64,000 nucleotides of DNA from the NCBI GenBank assembly GCA_965261015.1, contig CBDHCC010000001.1, forward strand, positions 558,001-622,000. The letters are read 5' to 3'. The DNA is from CBDHCC01 sp965261015. GTDB lineage: Bacteria > Pseudomonadota > Alphaproteobacteria > Sphingomonadales > Sphingomonadaceae. Shown here piece by piece: positions 36,170 through 44,989 of this stretch (position 1 is its first letter; every line of letters begins with the position of its first letter). The translations under genes and the position numbers were made by a program. The notes beneath the pieces were generated by a model, which was given only the letters and a program-made list of their open reading frames with translations, searched no databases and was not told where the DNA came from.

Positions 36170-36902
36170 GATCACGAACCTCCACGCCGCCATCGGCGAC
36201 ACGCCCATCCTGAAGGGCCTCTCCCTTCGCGTAAACGCGGGCGAGGTGCACGCGATCATGGGGCCGAACGGGGCGGGGAAGTCGACGCTCGGCTATGTGC
36301 TGGGCGGGCGGCCGGGCTATGAGGTGACGGAGGGGTCGGTCACACTCGACGGCGACGACCTCCTCGCCCTCGAACCGCATGAGCGGGCCGCCGCCGGGTT
36401 GTTCCTGGGCTTCCAGTACCCGGTCGAGATCCCCGGCGTGTCCAACGTCCAGTTCCTGCGCGAGGCGGCGAACGCCCAGCGGCGCGCGCGCGGCGAGGCG
36501 GAGCTGTCGGGGGCGGACTTCCTGCGGCTGGCGCGGGAGAAGGCGGCGCTCTTGAAGCTCGACATGGACATGATGAAGCGGCCGGTGAATGTCGGCTTTT
36601 CCGGCGGCGAGAAGAAGCGCAACGAGATGGTGCAGATGGCCATCCTGAACCCGCGCCTCGCCATCCTGGACGAGACCGACAGCGGGCTGGACATCGACGC
36701 GCTGCGCGTGGTGGGCGAGGGCATCAACACGACGATGCGTGGCGGCGACAAGGCGGTCGTGCTGATCACGCATTATCAGCGGCTGCTGGACGTGGTGCGG
36801 CCCGACTTCGTGCACGTGCTGGCCGACGGGCGCATCGTGCGGAGCGGCGGGCCGGAACTGGCCCACGAGCTGGAGCGCGAGGGCTATGAGGCGGTGGCGT
36901 GA
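36162..36902 (+). CDS. sufC: SufC ATPase
   Basis: 246 residues from ATG 36162. Full ABC ATPase: Walker A GPNGAGKSTL, Q-loop LGFQYPVEIPGV, signature FSGGEKKRNE, Walker B LAILDETDSGLD, and H-loop VLITHYQR. The DETDSGLD form is typical of SufC. It drives conformational change of SufB and SufD during cluster assembly. Intact, unlike the copy fragment upstream. Confidence 0.97.
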   Translation: MLEITNLHAAIGDTPILKGLSLRVNAGEVHAIMGPNGAGKSTLGYVLGGRPGYEVTEGSVTLDGDDLLALEPHERAAAGLFLGFQYPVEIPGVSNVQFLREAANAQRRARGEAELSGADFLRLAREKAALLKLDMDMMKRPVNVGFSGGEKKRNEMVQMAILNPRLAILDETDSGLDIDALRVVGEGINTTMRGGDKAVVLITHYQRLLDVVRPDFVHVLADGRIVRSGGPELAHELEREGYEAVA

Positions 36903-36915
36903 GGGGGGCAATGTC

Positions 36916-37046
36916 ATTCCTCCCCGAGCTTGCCTCGGGGAGGGGGACCGCGACGCGAAGCGGCGTGGTGGAGGGGCATGACACGGTGCCCCTCCACCAC
37001 CGCCTGCGGCGGCGGTCCCCCTCCCCCAGCAAGCTGGGGGAGGAAT
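36916..37046. repeat. 131-bp near-palindromic element between sufC and sufD
   Basis: The left half ATTCCTCCCCGAGCTTGCCT... and right half read in reverse complement as the same sequence through AGGGGGACCGC and GGTGGAGGGGCA, meeting in the middle at CATGACACGGTGCC. It fills the whole gap, so suf mRNA would fold into a long hairpin here. It looks like a small dispersed inverted-repeat element (MITE-like). Confidence 0.9.
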
Positions 37047-37050
37047 TGTC

Positions 37051-37805
37051 ATGAGCCACCCCCTCCCCACTCGCCGCGATGAGCAATGGCGCTATGCCGA
37101 CCTGCTGGCGCTGGAGCCGCACTGGTCGGACCTCGCCGGCAGGCAGGAGCGGATCACCGTGGCCGCCGGTGAACCGTGGCGGCGAGTCATCGTGCCCACC
37201 GCCGCGCCCGACGGCGTGACCGTCACCGACCTGCACCTGACGCTCGAAGCGGGGGCGGAGGCGACGCTGACCGTGCTCGCCGCCGCCGGGCGCTATGGCC
37301 GCGTCGCCGTGACCGTCGAGTGCCACGAGGGCGCCACTTCACGCTCGGCGGTGCGATCGTCGCGGGGGGCGAGCAGACGCTGGAGATCGTGTCCGACGTG
37401 CGCCACCTGGAGCCGGGCGGCCGCTCCAGCCAGACCGTGCGCTCGGTGCTCGCCGGCCGCGCCACCGGGTCGGTGCTGGGCCGGGTCGCGGTCGCGCGCC
37501 ACGCGCAGAAGACGGACGCGTCGCAGTCGATCCGCGCCATGCTGCTCGACCGCACGGCCACCGCCAACGCCAAGCCGGAGCTGGAGATCTTCGCCGACGA
37601 TGTGCAGTGCGCCCACGGGGCCACGGTGGGCGAGCTGGACGCGGCGGGGCTCTACTACCTCGCCAGCCGCGGCCTGCCGCCGCCGGAAGCCAAGCGGCTG
37701 ATGCTGCGCGCCTTCCTGCTCGACGCCTTCGCCCATGTCGCCGACGAGGACGAGCGCGCCGAGCTGGAGGTGGCGGCCACCGCCGCGCTGGAGGCGATCA
37801 CGTGA
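37051..37805 (+). pseudogene. sufD: SufD Fe-S assembly subunit, frameshifted
   Basis: Starts at ATG 37051 (SHPLPTRRDEQWRYADLLAL). One base is missing near 37335: the GCGCCACTTC there should read GCGCCCACTTC, giving EGAHFTLGGAIVAGGEQ. The remaining frame goes on with SDVRHLEPGGRSSQTVRSVLAG, VARHAQKTDASQSIRAMLLD, PELEIFADDVQCAHGATVGELD, LYYLASRGLPPPEAKRLMLRAFL and a stop at 37805. These are the SufD core motifs including the DDVxCxHGAT His and Cys. Restored length about 251, normal for alphaproteobacterial SufD. Partner of SufB and SufC. Confidence 0.92.
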
Positions 37806-39016
37806 ACGCGCCCGCGACCATCCCCCGTTCTTTTGGGCGCCTGCGCGACGATTTCCCCGGCGTCGGCGACTGGCACTATCTCGACTCCGCCGCCACCGCG
37901 CAGAAGCCCAGGCAAGTCGTGGACGCGATCGCCGCCGCCTACGGCCCCGATTACGCCACCGTGCACCGGGGCGTGTACCAGCGGTCGAGCGACATGACGC
38001 GCCGGTACGAAGCGGCGCGTGCGCGCCTCGCCGGCTTCATCGGGGGACAGCCGGACGAGGTCGTCTTCCTGCGCGGCGCCACGGAGGCGATCAACCTGGT
38101 CGCGCGCTCCTGGCTGCCCACTGTCGCACGGCCGGGCGGGCGCGTCCTGCTGTCCGCGCTGGAGCACCACGCCAACATCGTGCCGTGGCAGATGGCCGCC
38201 GAGCGCCACGACCTCGCCATCGACGTCTGCCCGCTGACCGACGACGGCCGCATCGACCTGGACGCGGCGGAGGCGATGCTGACCCCCGACCACCTGCTGG
38301 TCGCGCTGTGCCACGTCTCCAACGTGCTGGGGTCGCAGCTGGACGCCGGCCGGGCGGCCCGGCTGGCGCACGCGGTCGGCGCGAAGCTGCTCTTGGACGG
38401 GTGCCAGGCCGTGCCGCGCACGCCCGTGGACGTGGCCGCGATCGGCTGCGACTTCTACGCGCTGTCGGGCCATAAGCTCTACGGCCCCACCGGCATCGGC
38501 GCGCTGTGGGCGCGGGCCGAACTGCTCGACGCCATGCCGCCCATCGAGGGCGGCGGGTCGATGATCGACCGGGTGAGCTGGGAGGGCACGACCTACGCGC
38601 CCGCCCCCGGCCGGTTCGAGGCGGGCACCCCGCACATCGTGGGCGCGATCGGCCTCTCCACCGCCATCGACTATGTGGAAGAGGTGGGTCTGCAGGCCAT
38701 CCACGAGACGGAGACCGCGCTGGTCGCACGCGCCCGCGCGGCGATGCGCGACATGAACTCCGTGCGGCTGTTCGGGCCGGACGACGCGCTGGGCATCGTG
38801 TCCTTTGCGGTCGAGGGGGTGCATCCGCACGACGTCGCCACCATCTTGGACGAAGCGGGCGTGGCGGTGCGCGCCGGCCATCACTGCGCCCAGCCGCTGA
38901 TGCGGACGCTGGGACTGGACGCCACCGTGCGGGCCTCCTTCGCGCTCTACAGCGACGAAGGCGACGTGGACGCGCTGTTGACCGGCCTGGACCGGGTGAG
39001 GACGATATTCGGATGA
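37802..39016 (+). CDS. sufS: SufS cysteine desulfurase
   Basis: 404 residues from GTG 37802, overlapping the sufD stop. PLP fold-type I with YLDSAATAQKP, TVHRGVYQRSSDMT, FLRGATEAINLVA, ALEHHANIVPWQ, LLDGCQAVPRTPVDV, SGHKLYGPTGIG holding the PLP lysine, and RAGHHCAQPLM with the catalytic cysteine that carries the persulfide. Takes sulfur from cysteine for cluster building on SufBCD. Confidence 0.97.
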   Translation: MNAPATIPRSFGRLRDDFPGVGDWHYLDSAATAQKPRQVVDAIAAAYGPDYATVHRGVYQRSSDMTRRYEAARARLAGFIGGQPDEVVFLRGATEAINLVARSWLPTVARPGGRVLLSALEHHANIVPWQMAAERHDLAIDVCPLTDDGRIDLDAAEAMLTPDHLLVALCHVSNVLGSQLDAGRAARLAHAVGAKLLLDGCQAVPRTPVDVAAIGCDFYALSGHKLYGPTGIGALWARAELLDAMPPIEGGGSMIDRVSWEGTTYAPAPGRFEAGTPHIVGAIGLSTAIDYVEEVGLQAIHETETALVARARAAMRDMNSVRLFGPDDALGIVSFAVEGVHPHDVATILDEAGVAVRAGHHCAQPLMRTLGLDATVRASFALYSDEGDVDALLTGLDRVRTIFG

Positions 39017-39480
39017 GCTACGAGGTGGAACGGGTCGATGCGGTGGAGCCACCCGCCAAGGCGCGGGTCGACGAGGCGCGCGATACCCCCGTGCGCGACA
39101 CGATGGAGCGCAAACGAGACTATCTGGAGGGGTTCCTGGCGCAAAAGCCCGCCGAGGTCGCGTCGGGTGCGCCGGGCGGCGAGGTCTATGAGGCGATCAT
39201 CGACCGGCTGAAGACGATCTACGATCCGGAGATCCCGGTGAACCTCTACGACCTGGGCCTGATTTACAATGTGGAGGTGGGACCCGACGCCCACGCGCTC
39301 GTTTCCATGACGCTGACCACGCCCCACTGCCCGGTGGCCGAGTCCATGCCCGGCGAGGTCGAGATGCAGGTGATGAGCGTGCCGGGCGTCGCGTCCGCCG
39401 AAGTGATGCTGGTCTGGGACCCGCCCTGGGACCCGTCCAAGATGTCCGACGAGGCGAAGCTCGAATTGGGGATGCTGTAG
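39013..39480 (+). CDS. sufT: SufT-like DUF59 Fe-S assembly factor
   Basis: 155 residues from ATG 39013 (ATGA overlap with sufS). After a variable N-terminus comes the DUF59/MIP18 domain: IIDRLKTIYDPEIPVNLYDLGLIYNVEV, MTLTTPHCPVAESMPGEVE with the conserved Cys, and VMLVWDPPWDPSKMSDEAKLELGM. It helps deliver clusters to target proteins. Its place between sufS and sufA is usual in alphaproteobacteria. Confidence 0.93.
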   Translation: MSYEVERVDAVEPPAKARVDEARDTPVRDTMERKRDYLEGFLAQKPAEVASGAPGGEVYEAIIDRLKTIYDPEIPVNLYDLGLIYNVEVGPDAHALVSMTLTTPHCPVAESMPGEVEMQVMSVPGVASAEVMLVWDPPWDPSKMSDEAKLELGML

Positions 39481-39834
39481 ATGGCCACGACCTTGCGAGA
39501 GCGCCCGAAGGCGGTGAACCTGACCTCGGCGGCCGAAGCGCGGGTGGCGGAGCTGATGGCCGACGCTCCCGCCGGCACGGTCGGCGTGAAGCTGTCCACG
39601 CCCCGCCGGGGCTGTTCCGGCCTGGCCTACTCCGTCGACTATGTGGACGATGCGGTGGCGATGGACGAGCGCATCGACACGCCGGGCGGCACGCTGTTCA
39701 TCGATGCGGGATCGGTGCTCTACCTGATCGGGTCCACCATGGATTGGGTGGAGGACGACTTCGCCGCCGGCTTCACCTTCGCCAACCCGAACGCGACCGG
39801 CAGCTGCGGCTGCGGGGAGAGTTTCACGGTCTGA
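39481..39834 (+). CDS. sufA: SufA/IscA-type Fe-S carrier
   Basis: 117 residues, starting directly after the sufT stop. A-type carrier pattern with three cluster cysteines: RRGCSGLAYSVDYV, and near the end NATGSCGCGESF. The middle LYLIGSTMDWVEDDFAAGFTFANPN is also typical. Receives clusters from SufBCD and passes them on. Last gene of the operon; convergent with the protease gene. Confidence 0.95.
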   Translation: MATTLRERPKAVNLTSAAEARVAELMADAPAGTVGVKLSTPRRGCSGLAYSVDYVDDAVAMDERIDTPGGTLFIDAGSVLYLIGSTMDWVEDDFAAGFTFANPNATGSCGCGESFTV

Positions 39835-39864
39835 GCGGGCCAGGCTCTCCACGTCTGGCCGCGC
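39835..39864. terminator. possible bidirectional terminator
   Basis: GCGGGCCAG and CTGGCCGCGC form an 8-9 bp stem with one bulge around an 11-base loop, right after the sufA stop and before the convergent protease gene end. No clear T tract. Confidence 0.35.
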
Positions 39865-39900
39865 GTCCGAAGCGGTGGGTCAAGCCGGCGCGAACGCCCG

Positions 39901-42210
39901 TCAGAACCCCGCCGACCAGCGCAGCAGCGCCCCCGTCTCGTCCCCGACAAAGGCGTTGTTGCCCGGATCGGCGCGCCACCATCCGTTCATAGACAGCGAC
40001 CCGCCCCACAGCGCGCGGGCATAGGCGACCTCCGCCACCCGCTCGCGTCCCAGCGGCGAGAGGTCCAGCGTGGCATCCGTGTACCCCGGCGTCAGCGTGG
40101 CGTAGTCGTAGCGGGTCGGCAGCGACAGGTTGAGACCGCCGCCCGTGACCCGCAACGGTTGCGCCAGGCGCAGCGACAGCCGGTCCGCGCCCGCCAGCCC
40201 CTCTTTGCCGACGTCGAGCGACCAGGCGGCGCTGGTCAGCGTCCCACCGGTGAGCGCTCCGCCGGCGCGCGCGTCCGTCCAGCCGCGCCGCCACGCGCCG
40301 CCGACGCTCCACCCCGACCCCAGCGCCAGGTCGCCGCCCGCGTCCAGGAACCAGCTGTCCGCGCCCCGCCCGGCGCCCAGCGCCGGGCCCAGCCGCGCGC
40401 CCAGCACGGTGCGGTCCTCCGCCATCCGGGTCGCGCCCGCCGACAGGATCGCGGGGCCGACCCGGCGCTCGGCCCCCACGGCGAGGGTCGCATAGCCGCT
40501 CCGGTCCCAGCCGGCCCGCGCGGCGGGCAGCAGGCGCACGGCGGCGGTGCGGGTCCGCCCGCTCTCCGCCGCGACTGTGACCCGAACGCCGGTCCAGTCG
40601 TGCGAGAACGCGACGGCGGCGTCGGCGTCGCGGTGCAGGCCGCTTTGCCGGTCGGCGCGGCCCGCCAGCAGGAACGCGCCCTCGCGCGCGGCGTCCAGCC
40701 GCTCCGCCAGCCCGTCCGCGCCGCGCGCCAGGCCCAGCCCGACGCGGGTGCGCCCGTCCAGCCGCTGCACGAAGGCGAGCGCGGTCGCGCGCGCGGCGAT
40801 CGCGTCCGCCTGAGTCAACGCCAGCGGCCGCGCGCCCGTGGCGCCCCGCACCGACACCGCCAGCAGGCCGTCGCGGCCCGTCGACAGCGCGGCGGTGCGC
40901 GCCCCGTCCGCCAGCACCCCCGCCAGCACGGGGGCGGGGCCGTCCGCGCGCAGCCCGCCCACCACCGAGCGATCAAAGGCGCGGCCATAATCGTCGAGCG
41001 TCACCGCGCTCAGCCCGCCGATCCGCCCGCCATCGCCCATGGCGGAGCCGAGCTGGCCCGCGTCCAGCGCGCCCAGCACCACGTCCGTGCCCGCCAGGCG
41101 GGTCGCGCCCACCGGCTGGAAGGCGCGGGTGAGGTCGAGTGCGCCATGGCCGAAGGTGGCGTCCACGCCGCCGGCACCCAGGTCGCGCGCGGTGCGGTAG
41201 ATCAGGTCCACCACCTGCTGGCCGGTCAGGTTGGGGAACGCCTGGCGGATCAGCGCCACCGCCCCCGACACGATCGGCGCGGCAAAGGACGTGCCGCTGG
41301 CCAGCACGGCCTGGTCGTTCGCGTTCACCGTGCGAACGCGCCGGCCCAGCGCGGCGATGTAGGCGTCGCGCCCGATCCCCGCGCGATTGGAGAACGGCGC
41401 CAGCGTCGTCAGATCCTCGTTCAGCGCGCCCGCGATGATGACCAGTCCGCGCGCCACCGACGGGTCCAGCGCCACCTGCGCCAGCGGGTCGGGATCGGCG
41501 CCCTCCGCCTCTTCCCCGTCATTGCCGGCCGAGATCACGACGATGATCCCCGCCGCCGTCGCCCGGCCGATGGCGGAGCGCAGGCCCGATCCCGCCGGCG
41601 ATCCGCCCAGCGAGATGTTGACGACGCCCGCGCCGCTGGTGCGCGCGAAATCCACCGCCCGGCCGATCGCGGAGTCGGGATGTTCGCACCCCTCGTCCTC
41701 GCCCGTCTGCGCGCAACTGCCCGGCGAGTCGGTGCGCAGCGCCAGCAGCGTGGCACCGAAGGCCACGCCCAGCGCATTGCGGCTGTTGGCCGCCGCCGCC
41801 AGCACGCCCGACACCTCGGTCCCGTGCCCATCCTCGTCGTCGAAGGTGGGGTTGCCCGCGAAGTCGCGGGACAAGGGGCTGATCCGGCCGGCGAACTCCA
41901 CCTGTTCGCGGTCGATACCGCTGTCCACGACCGCGACCAGGACGCCGGACCCGTCGATCCCCCGGTCATAGGCCGTCGCGGCGTTGATGGAGGCGGGGCC
42001 GTTCGACACCGAATATTCCGCCCGGTTATAGTCCATCGGCCGGGTGACGGAGGGTGGCGCGGGTGCCGGCGGCGGCGGCGCGGCGGGCGCGACGCGCGGC
42101 GGCGTGGGGGTGGATTGCACGCCACCCCCGCCGCCGCCTCCGCACGCGGCCAGCGGCAGGGTCGCCGCGATCAGGGTGACGCCCGCGATGACGGATCGGG
42201 ATTGGGGCAA
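39901..42210 (-). CDS. S8 subtilisin-like serine protease, lipidated, autotransporter-type C-terminus
   Basis: 769 residues from TTG 42210, chosen for the AAAGGA 8 bases upstream; open frame extends further but without a better start. Signal with lipobox LPLAACGGGGGG and a Pro-rich linker. Peptidase S8 triad: VAVVDSGIDREQ (Asp), DGHGTEVSGVLAA (His), LASGTSFAAPIVSGA (Ser), plus oxyanion Asn in ISAGNDGEE. After about residue 390 the protein changes to strand-rich, Ala/Gly-rich sequence ending GALLRWSAGF, consistent with a beta-barrel and terminal Phe. Layout recalls NalP, a lipidated autotransporter subtilase. Expected at the cell surface, processing itself or other secreted proteins. Confidence 0.88.
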   Translation of the reverse strand: MPQSRSVIAGVTLIAATLPLAACGGGGGGGVQSTPTPPRVAPAAPPPPAPAPPSVTRPMDYNRAEYSVSNGPASINAATAYDRGIDGSGVLVAVVDSGIDREQVEFAGRISPLSRDFAGNPTFDDEDGHGTEVSGVLAAAANSRNALGVAFGATLLALRTDSPGSCAQTGEDEGCEHPDSAIGRAVDFARTSGAGVVNISLGGSPAGSGLRSAIGRATAAGIIVVISAGNDGEEAEGADPDPLAQVALDPSVARGLVIIAGALNEDLTTLAPFSNRAGIGRDAYIAALGRRVRTVNANDQAVLASGTSFAAPIVSGAVALIRQAFPNLTGQQVVDLIYRTARDLGAGGVDATFGHGALDLTRAFQPVGATRLAGTDVVLGALDAGQLGSAMGDGGRIGGLSAVTLDDYGRAFDRSVVGGLRADGPAPVLAGVLADGARTAALSTGRDGLLAVSVRGATGARPLALTQADAIAARATALAFVQRLDGRTRVGLGLARGADGLAERLDAAREGAFLLAGRADRQSGLHRDADAAVAFSHDWTGVRVTVAAESGRTRTAAVRLLPAARAGWDRSGYATLAVGAERRVGPAILSAGATRMAEDRTVLGARLGPALGAGRGADSWFLDAGGDLALGSGWSVGGAWRRGWTDARAGGALTGGTLTSAAWSLDVGKEGLAGADRLSLRLAQPLRVTGGGLNLSLPTRYDYATLTPGYTDATLDLSPLGRERVAEVAYARALWGGSLSMNGWWRADPGNNAFVGDETGALLRWSAGF

Positions 42211-42359
42211 CGCGATTGTCCTTTGCACGGCCGGGCCGGCCAAATTTGGACCCGGTGTGACCCCCGAGCCTATACAGATCGTGAACAAAGGGAACTCGAC
42301 ACTTGGCGCGGGCGCGCACGAAGGCCATGGACGCGGAGATCACGCGAACGAGGGCGACG

Positions 42360-43205
42360 ATGGAACGGCAGGACACGGGCGGCGAAGACCAGCGCGCGAT
42401 CGAGGCGCTGTGGGACCGGCGCGACACGCTGCACGCTGGCGACGCGGACGCGCGCACGTCGGTCGACGCCGTGCTGGCGCGGCTGGACGACGGATCGCTG
42501 CGGGTGGCGCAGCCCGACGGCGCCGGCGGCTGGCGGGTGAACGAATGGGCGAAGAAGGCGGTGCTGCTGTCCTTCCGCCTGTGGGACAACGCGGTGGTCG
42601 ACGGCGGCGCGGCGGGGGCACCCGCCTATGACAAGGTGCCGAGCAAGTTCGATGGCTGGGGCGACAACCGCTTCTCCGATGCGGGCATCCGCGTGGTGCC
42701 CGGCGCGGTCGTGCGGCGCGGCGCGTTCGTGGGCAGGGGCGCGGTGCTGATGCCGTCCTTCGTCAACATCGGCGCGCATGTGGGCGAGGGCGCGATGATC
42801 GACACCTGGGCCACCGTGGGCTCCTGCGCCCAGATCGGCCGCAACGTCCATCTGTCCGGCGGGGCGGGCATCGGCGGCGTGCTGGAGCCGTTGCAGGCGG
42901 AGCCGGTGATCATCGGCGACGGCGCCTTCATCGGCGCGCGGTCGGAGGTGGCCGAAGGCGTGCGCGTGGGCGAGGGCGCGGTGCTCTCGATGGGCGTCTA
43001 TCTCGGCGCGTCCACCCGCATCCTGGACCGCGCGACGGGCGAGGTGCTCTATGGCGAGGTGCCGCCCTATTCGGTCGTCGTGCCCGGTGCCGCGCCGACG
43101 GCGGGCCATCCCGACGGCCCCGCGCTCTACTGCGCCGTGATCGTCAAGCGCGTGGACGAGCGCACGCGCGCCAAGACCAGCATCAACGAGCTGCTGCGGC
43201 CGTGA
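42360..43205 (+). CDS. dapD: tetrahydrodipicolinate N-succinyltransferase
   Basis: 281 residues from ATG 42360 (MERQDTGGED), preceded by GAGGGCGAC. An in-frame TTG at 42303 would give 300 residues, longer than the usual 275-285. N-terminal AIEALWDRRDTLHAGD and VNEWAKKAVLLSFRL, then a left-handed beta-helix of hexapeptide repeats: VVPGAVVRRGAFVGRGAVLMP, NIGAHVGEGAMIDTWATVGS, GGAGIGGVLEP, and YSVVVPGAAP. Catalyses the succinylation step of lysine and diaminopimelate synthesis. The lysA gene lies three genes downstream. Confidence 0.95.
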   Translation: MERQDTGGEDQRAIEALWDRRDTLHAGDADARTSVDAVLARLDDGSLRVAQPDGAGGWRVNEWAKKAVLLSFRLWDNAVVDGGAAGAPAYDKVPSKFDGWGDNRFSDAGIRVVPGAVVRRGAFVGRGAVLMPSFVNIGAHVGEGAMIDTWATVGSCAQIGRNVHLSGGAGIGGVLEPLQAEPVIIGDGAFIGARSEVAEGVRVGEGAVLSMGVYLGASTRILDRATGEVLYGEVPPYSVVVPGAAPTAGHPDGPALYCAVIVKRVDERTRAKTSINELLRP

Positions 43206-43227
43206 GGGCGAGGGGCACCCCCCTTAC

Positions 43228-43253
43228 GTCATCCCCGCGAAAGCGGGGATTCC
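43228..43253. repeat. REP-like palindrome, copy 3
   Basis: Same 26-base palindrome as copy 1, 22 bases after the dapD stop, followed by a degenerate second half near 43317-43340 (TCTCCGCTTATGCGGGGACG). It could serve as a terminator for dapD. The rest of the dapD-argH gap has no gene. Confidence 0.88.
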
Positions 43254-43365
43254 GGCGTGCGCGAGGGGCGATGCTCACCGCGGGCGAACTGCGGGCGCAC
43301 AAAGGCGCTGGCGCCTGTGTCTCCGCTTATGCGGGGACGATGGGTGGCCGGGCAGGGGGCGCACC

Positions 43366-44751
43366 GTGACCACCAACCCGCTCTGGGGCGGCCGTTTCGC
43401 CGGCGGGCCGGCCGCGGTGATGCAGGAGATCAACGCCTCCATCCCCTTCGACCAGAGGCTGTGGCGCCACGACCTGGCCGGCAGCCGCGCGCACGTCGCC
43501 ATGCTGGCGGATCAGGGCATCGTGGAGCCGGACGTGGCGGCGCGCATCCGGGGCGGGCTGGACGCGATCGCGGCGCGGTGGGCGGACGAGGGCGTGCCGG
43601 TCGACCCGGCGCTCGAGGACATCCACATGACGGCCGAGACCGCGCTGGCCGCCGCCATCGGCCCCGACGCCGGGCGGCTGCACACCGCCCGGTCGCGGAA
43701 CGACCAGGTGGCGACCGACTTTCGCCTGTGGGTCCGCGACGCAATCGACGAGACCCTGGCCGGCGTGGCCGCGCTCGCCGCCACGCTGATCGACCGGGCG
43801 GACGAGCACGCGGCCACCGTCATGCCGGGCTTCACCCACCTTCAGGTGGCCCAGCCGATCACGCTCGGCCACCACCTGCTCGCCTACGTCGCCATGCTGG
43901 GCCGCGATCGGTCGCGCCTGGTCGACGCGCGCGCGCGGATGAATGAGTCGCCGCTGGGCGCGGCCGCGCTGGCCGGCACGCCTTATCCGATCGACCGGTG
44001 GGCGACGGCGGCCGCGCTGGGCTTCGACCGGCCGATGGCGAACGCGATGGACGCGGTCAGCGACCGCGACTTCGCGCTCGACTACCTCTGGTGCCTGACC
44101 CAGCTGTCGCTCCACCTGTCGCGGCTGGCGGAGGAGGTGGTGCTGTGGGCGACGCCCGCTTTCGGCTTCGTGCGCCTGCCCGACGCCTGGTCGACGGGCA
44201 GTTCGATCATGCCGCAAAAGCGCAATCCCGACGCCGCCGAACTGGTGCGCGGCCATGCGGGACGCGTGGTGGGCGGCCTGACCGCGCTGATCGTCACGAT
44301 GAAGGGCCTGCCCATGGCCTATTCCAAGGATCTGCAGGACGACAAGCCGCCGGTGTTCGAGGCGCACGACCTGATGGCGCTGATGCTGGCGGCGAGCGAC
44401 GGCACGATGAGGGCGCTCGCCTTTCGCCCCGACGCGATGCGCGCCGCCTGCGCGCGCGGCCATCCGACCGCCACCGACCTGGCCGACTGGCTGGTCCGCA
44501 CCCACGACGTGCCCTTTCGCCAGGCGCACGAGATCGCCGGGCGCGCGGTCAAAATGGCGGACGAGCGCGGTTGCGCGCTGGAAGGGCTGGAGGACGACGA
44601 GCTGCTGGCGATCGATCCCCGTTTGGGCGACGGCGCGCGCGCGGCCCTGTCGCTCGACGCCAGCGTGGCCAGCCGGACCAGCCAGGGCGGCACCGCGCCG
44701 GTCCGGGTGCGCGAGGCGGTCGCGGCCGCGCGGGCGGAGTGGCGGATGTGA
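43366..44751 (+). CDS. argH: argininosuccinate lyase
   Basis: 461 residues from GTG 43366. Fumarase/aspartase superfamily motifs: LWGGRFAGGP at the start, LEDIHMTAETALA, LHTARSRNDQVATD, GFTHLQVAQPITLGHHL, and the flexible catalytic-Ser loop GSSIMPQKRNPD. Splits argininosuccinate to arginine and fumarate, the last step of arginine synthesis. Overlaps the next gene by 4 nt. Confidence 0.97.
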   Translation: MTTNPLWGGRFAGGPAAVMQEINASIPFDQRLWRHDLAGSRAHVAMLADQGIVEPDVAARIRGGLDAIAARWADEGVPVDPALEDIHMTAETALAAAIGPDAGRLHTARSRNDQVATDFRLWVRDAIDETLAGVAALAATLIDRADEHAATVMPGFTHLQVAQPITLGHHLLAYVAMLGRDRSRLVDARARMNESPLGAAALAGTPYPIDRWATAAALGFDRPMANAMDAVSDRDFALDYLWCLTQLSLHLSRLAEEVVLWATPAFGFVRLPDAWSTGSSIMPQKRNPDAAELVRGHAGRVVGGLTALIVTMKGLPMAYSKDLQDDKPPVFEAHDLMALMLAASDGTMRALAFRPDAMRAACARGHPTATDLADWLVRTHDVPFRQAHEIAGRAVKMADERGCALEGLEDDELLAIDPRLGDGARAALSLDASVASRTSQGGTAPVRVREAVAAARAEWRM

Positions 44752-44987
44752 GGGCCGCGTCCGTCCTGTTCCTGCTGGCGCTCGCCGGCTGCGGCAGTCC
44801 AGCCCCGCTGGAGCCGCCGCCCGGCGGCACTCTGCCGCCGGCGGTGCCGTTCGAGCCGACCGCGACCGTGTCCACCGCCGCCGAGCTGCTGCGGCGCGCC
44901 CCGCAGGCGGACCCCGACCGGACCGACGAGATCCTGAAGCGGTCGGAGGATCGCCAGCCCGACCGCTTCGACCTGCCGCCGGACTGA
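44748..44987 (+). CDS. small lipoprotein, LptM-like
   Basis: 79 residues from GTG 44748 (GTGA overlap with argH). Signal and lipobox LFLLALAGCGSPAP, then a Pro-rich, disordered body ending RQPDRFDLPPD. A tiny lipoprotein just before lysA or dapF recalls LptM (YifL), which helps mature the LptD lipopolysaccharide translocon, and whose N-terminus alone suffices. The assignment rests on size, lipobox and position. Confidence 0.7.
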   Translation: MRAASVLFLLALAGCGSPAPLEPPPGGTLPPAVPFEPTATVSTAAELLRRAPQADPDRTDEILKRSEDRQPDRFDLPPD

Positions 44988-44989
44988 CC

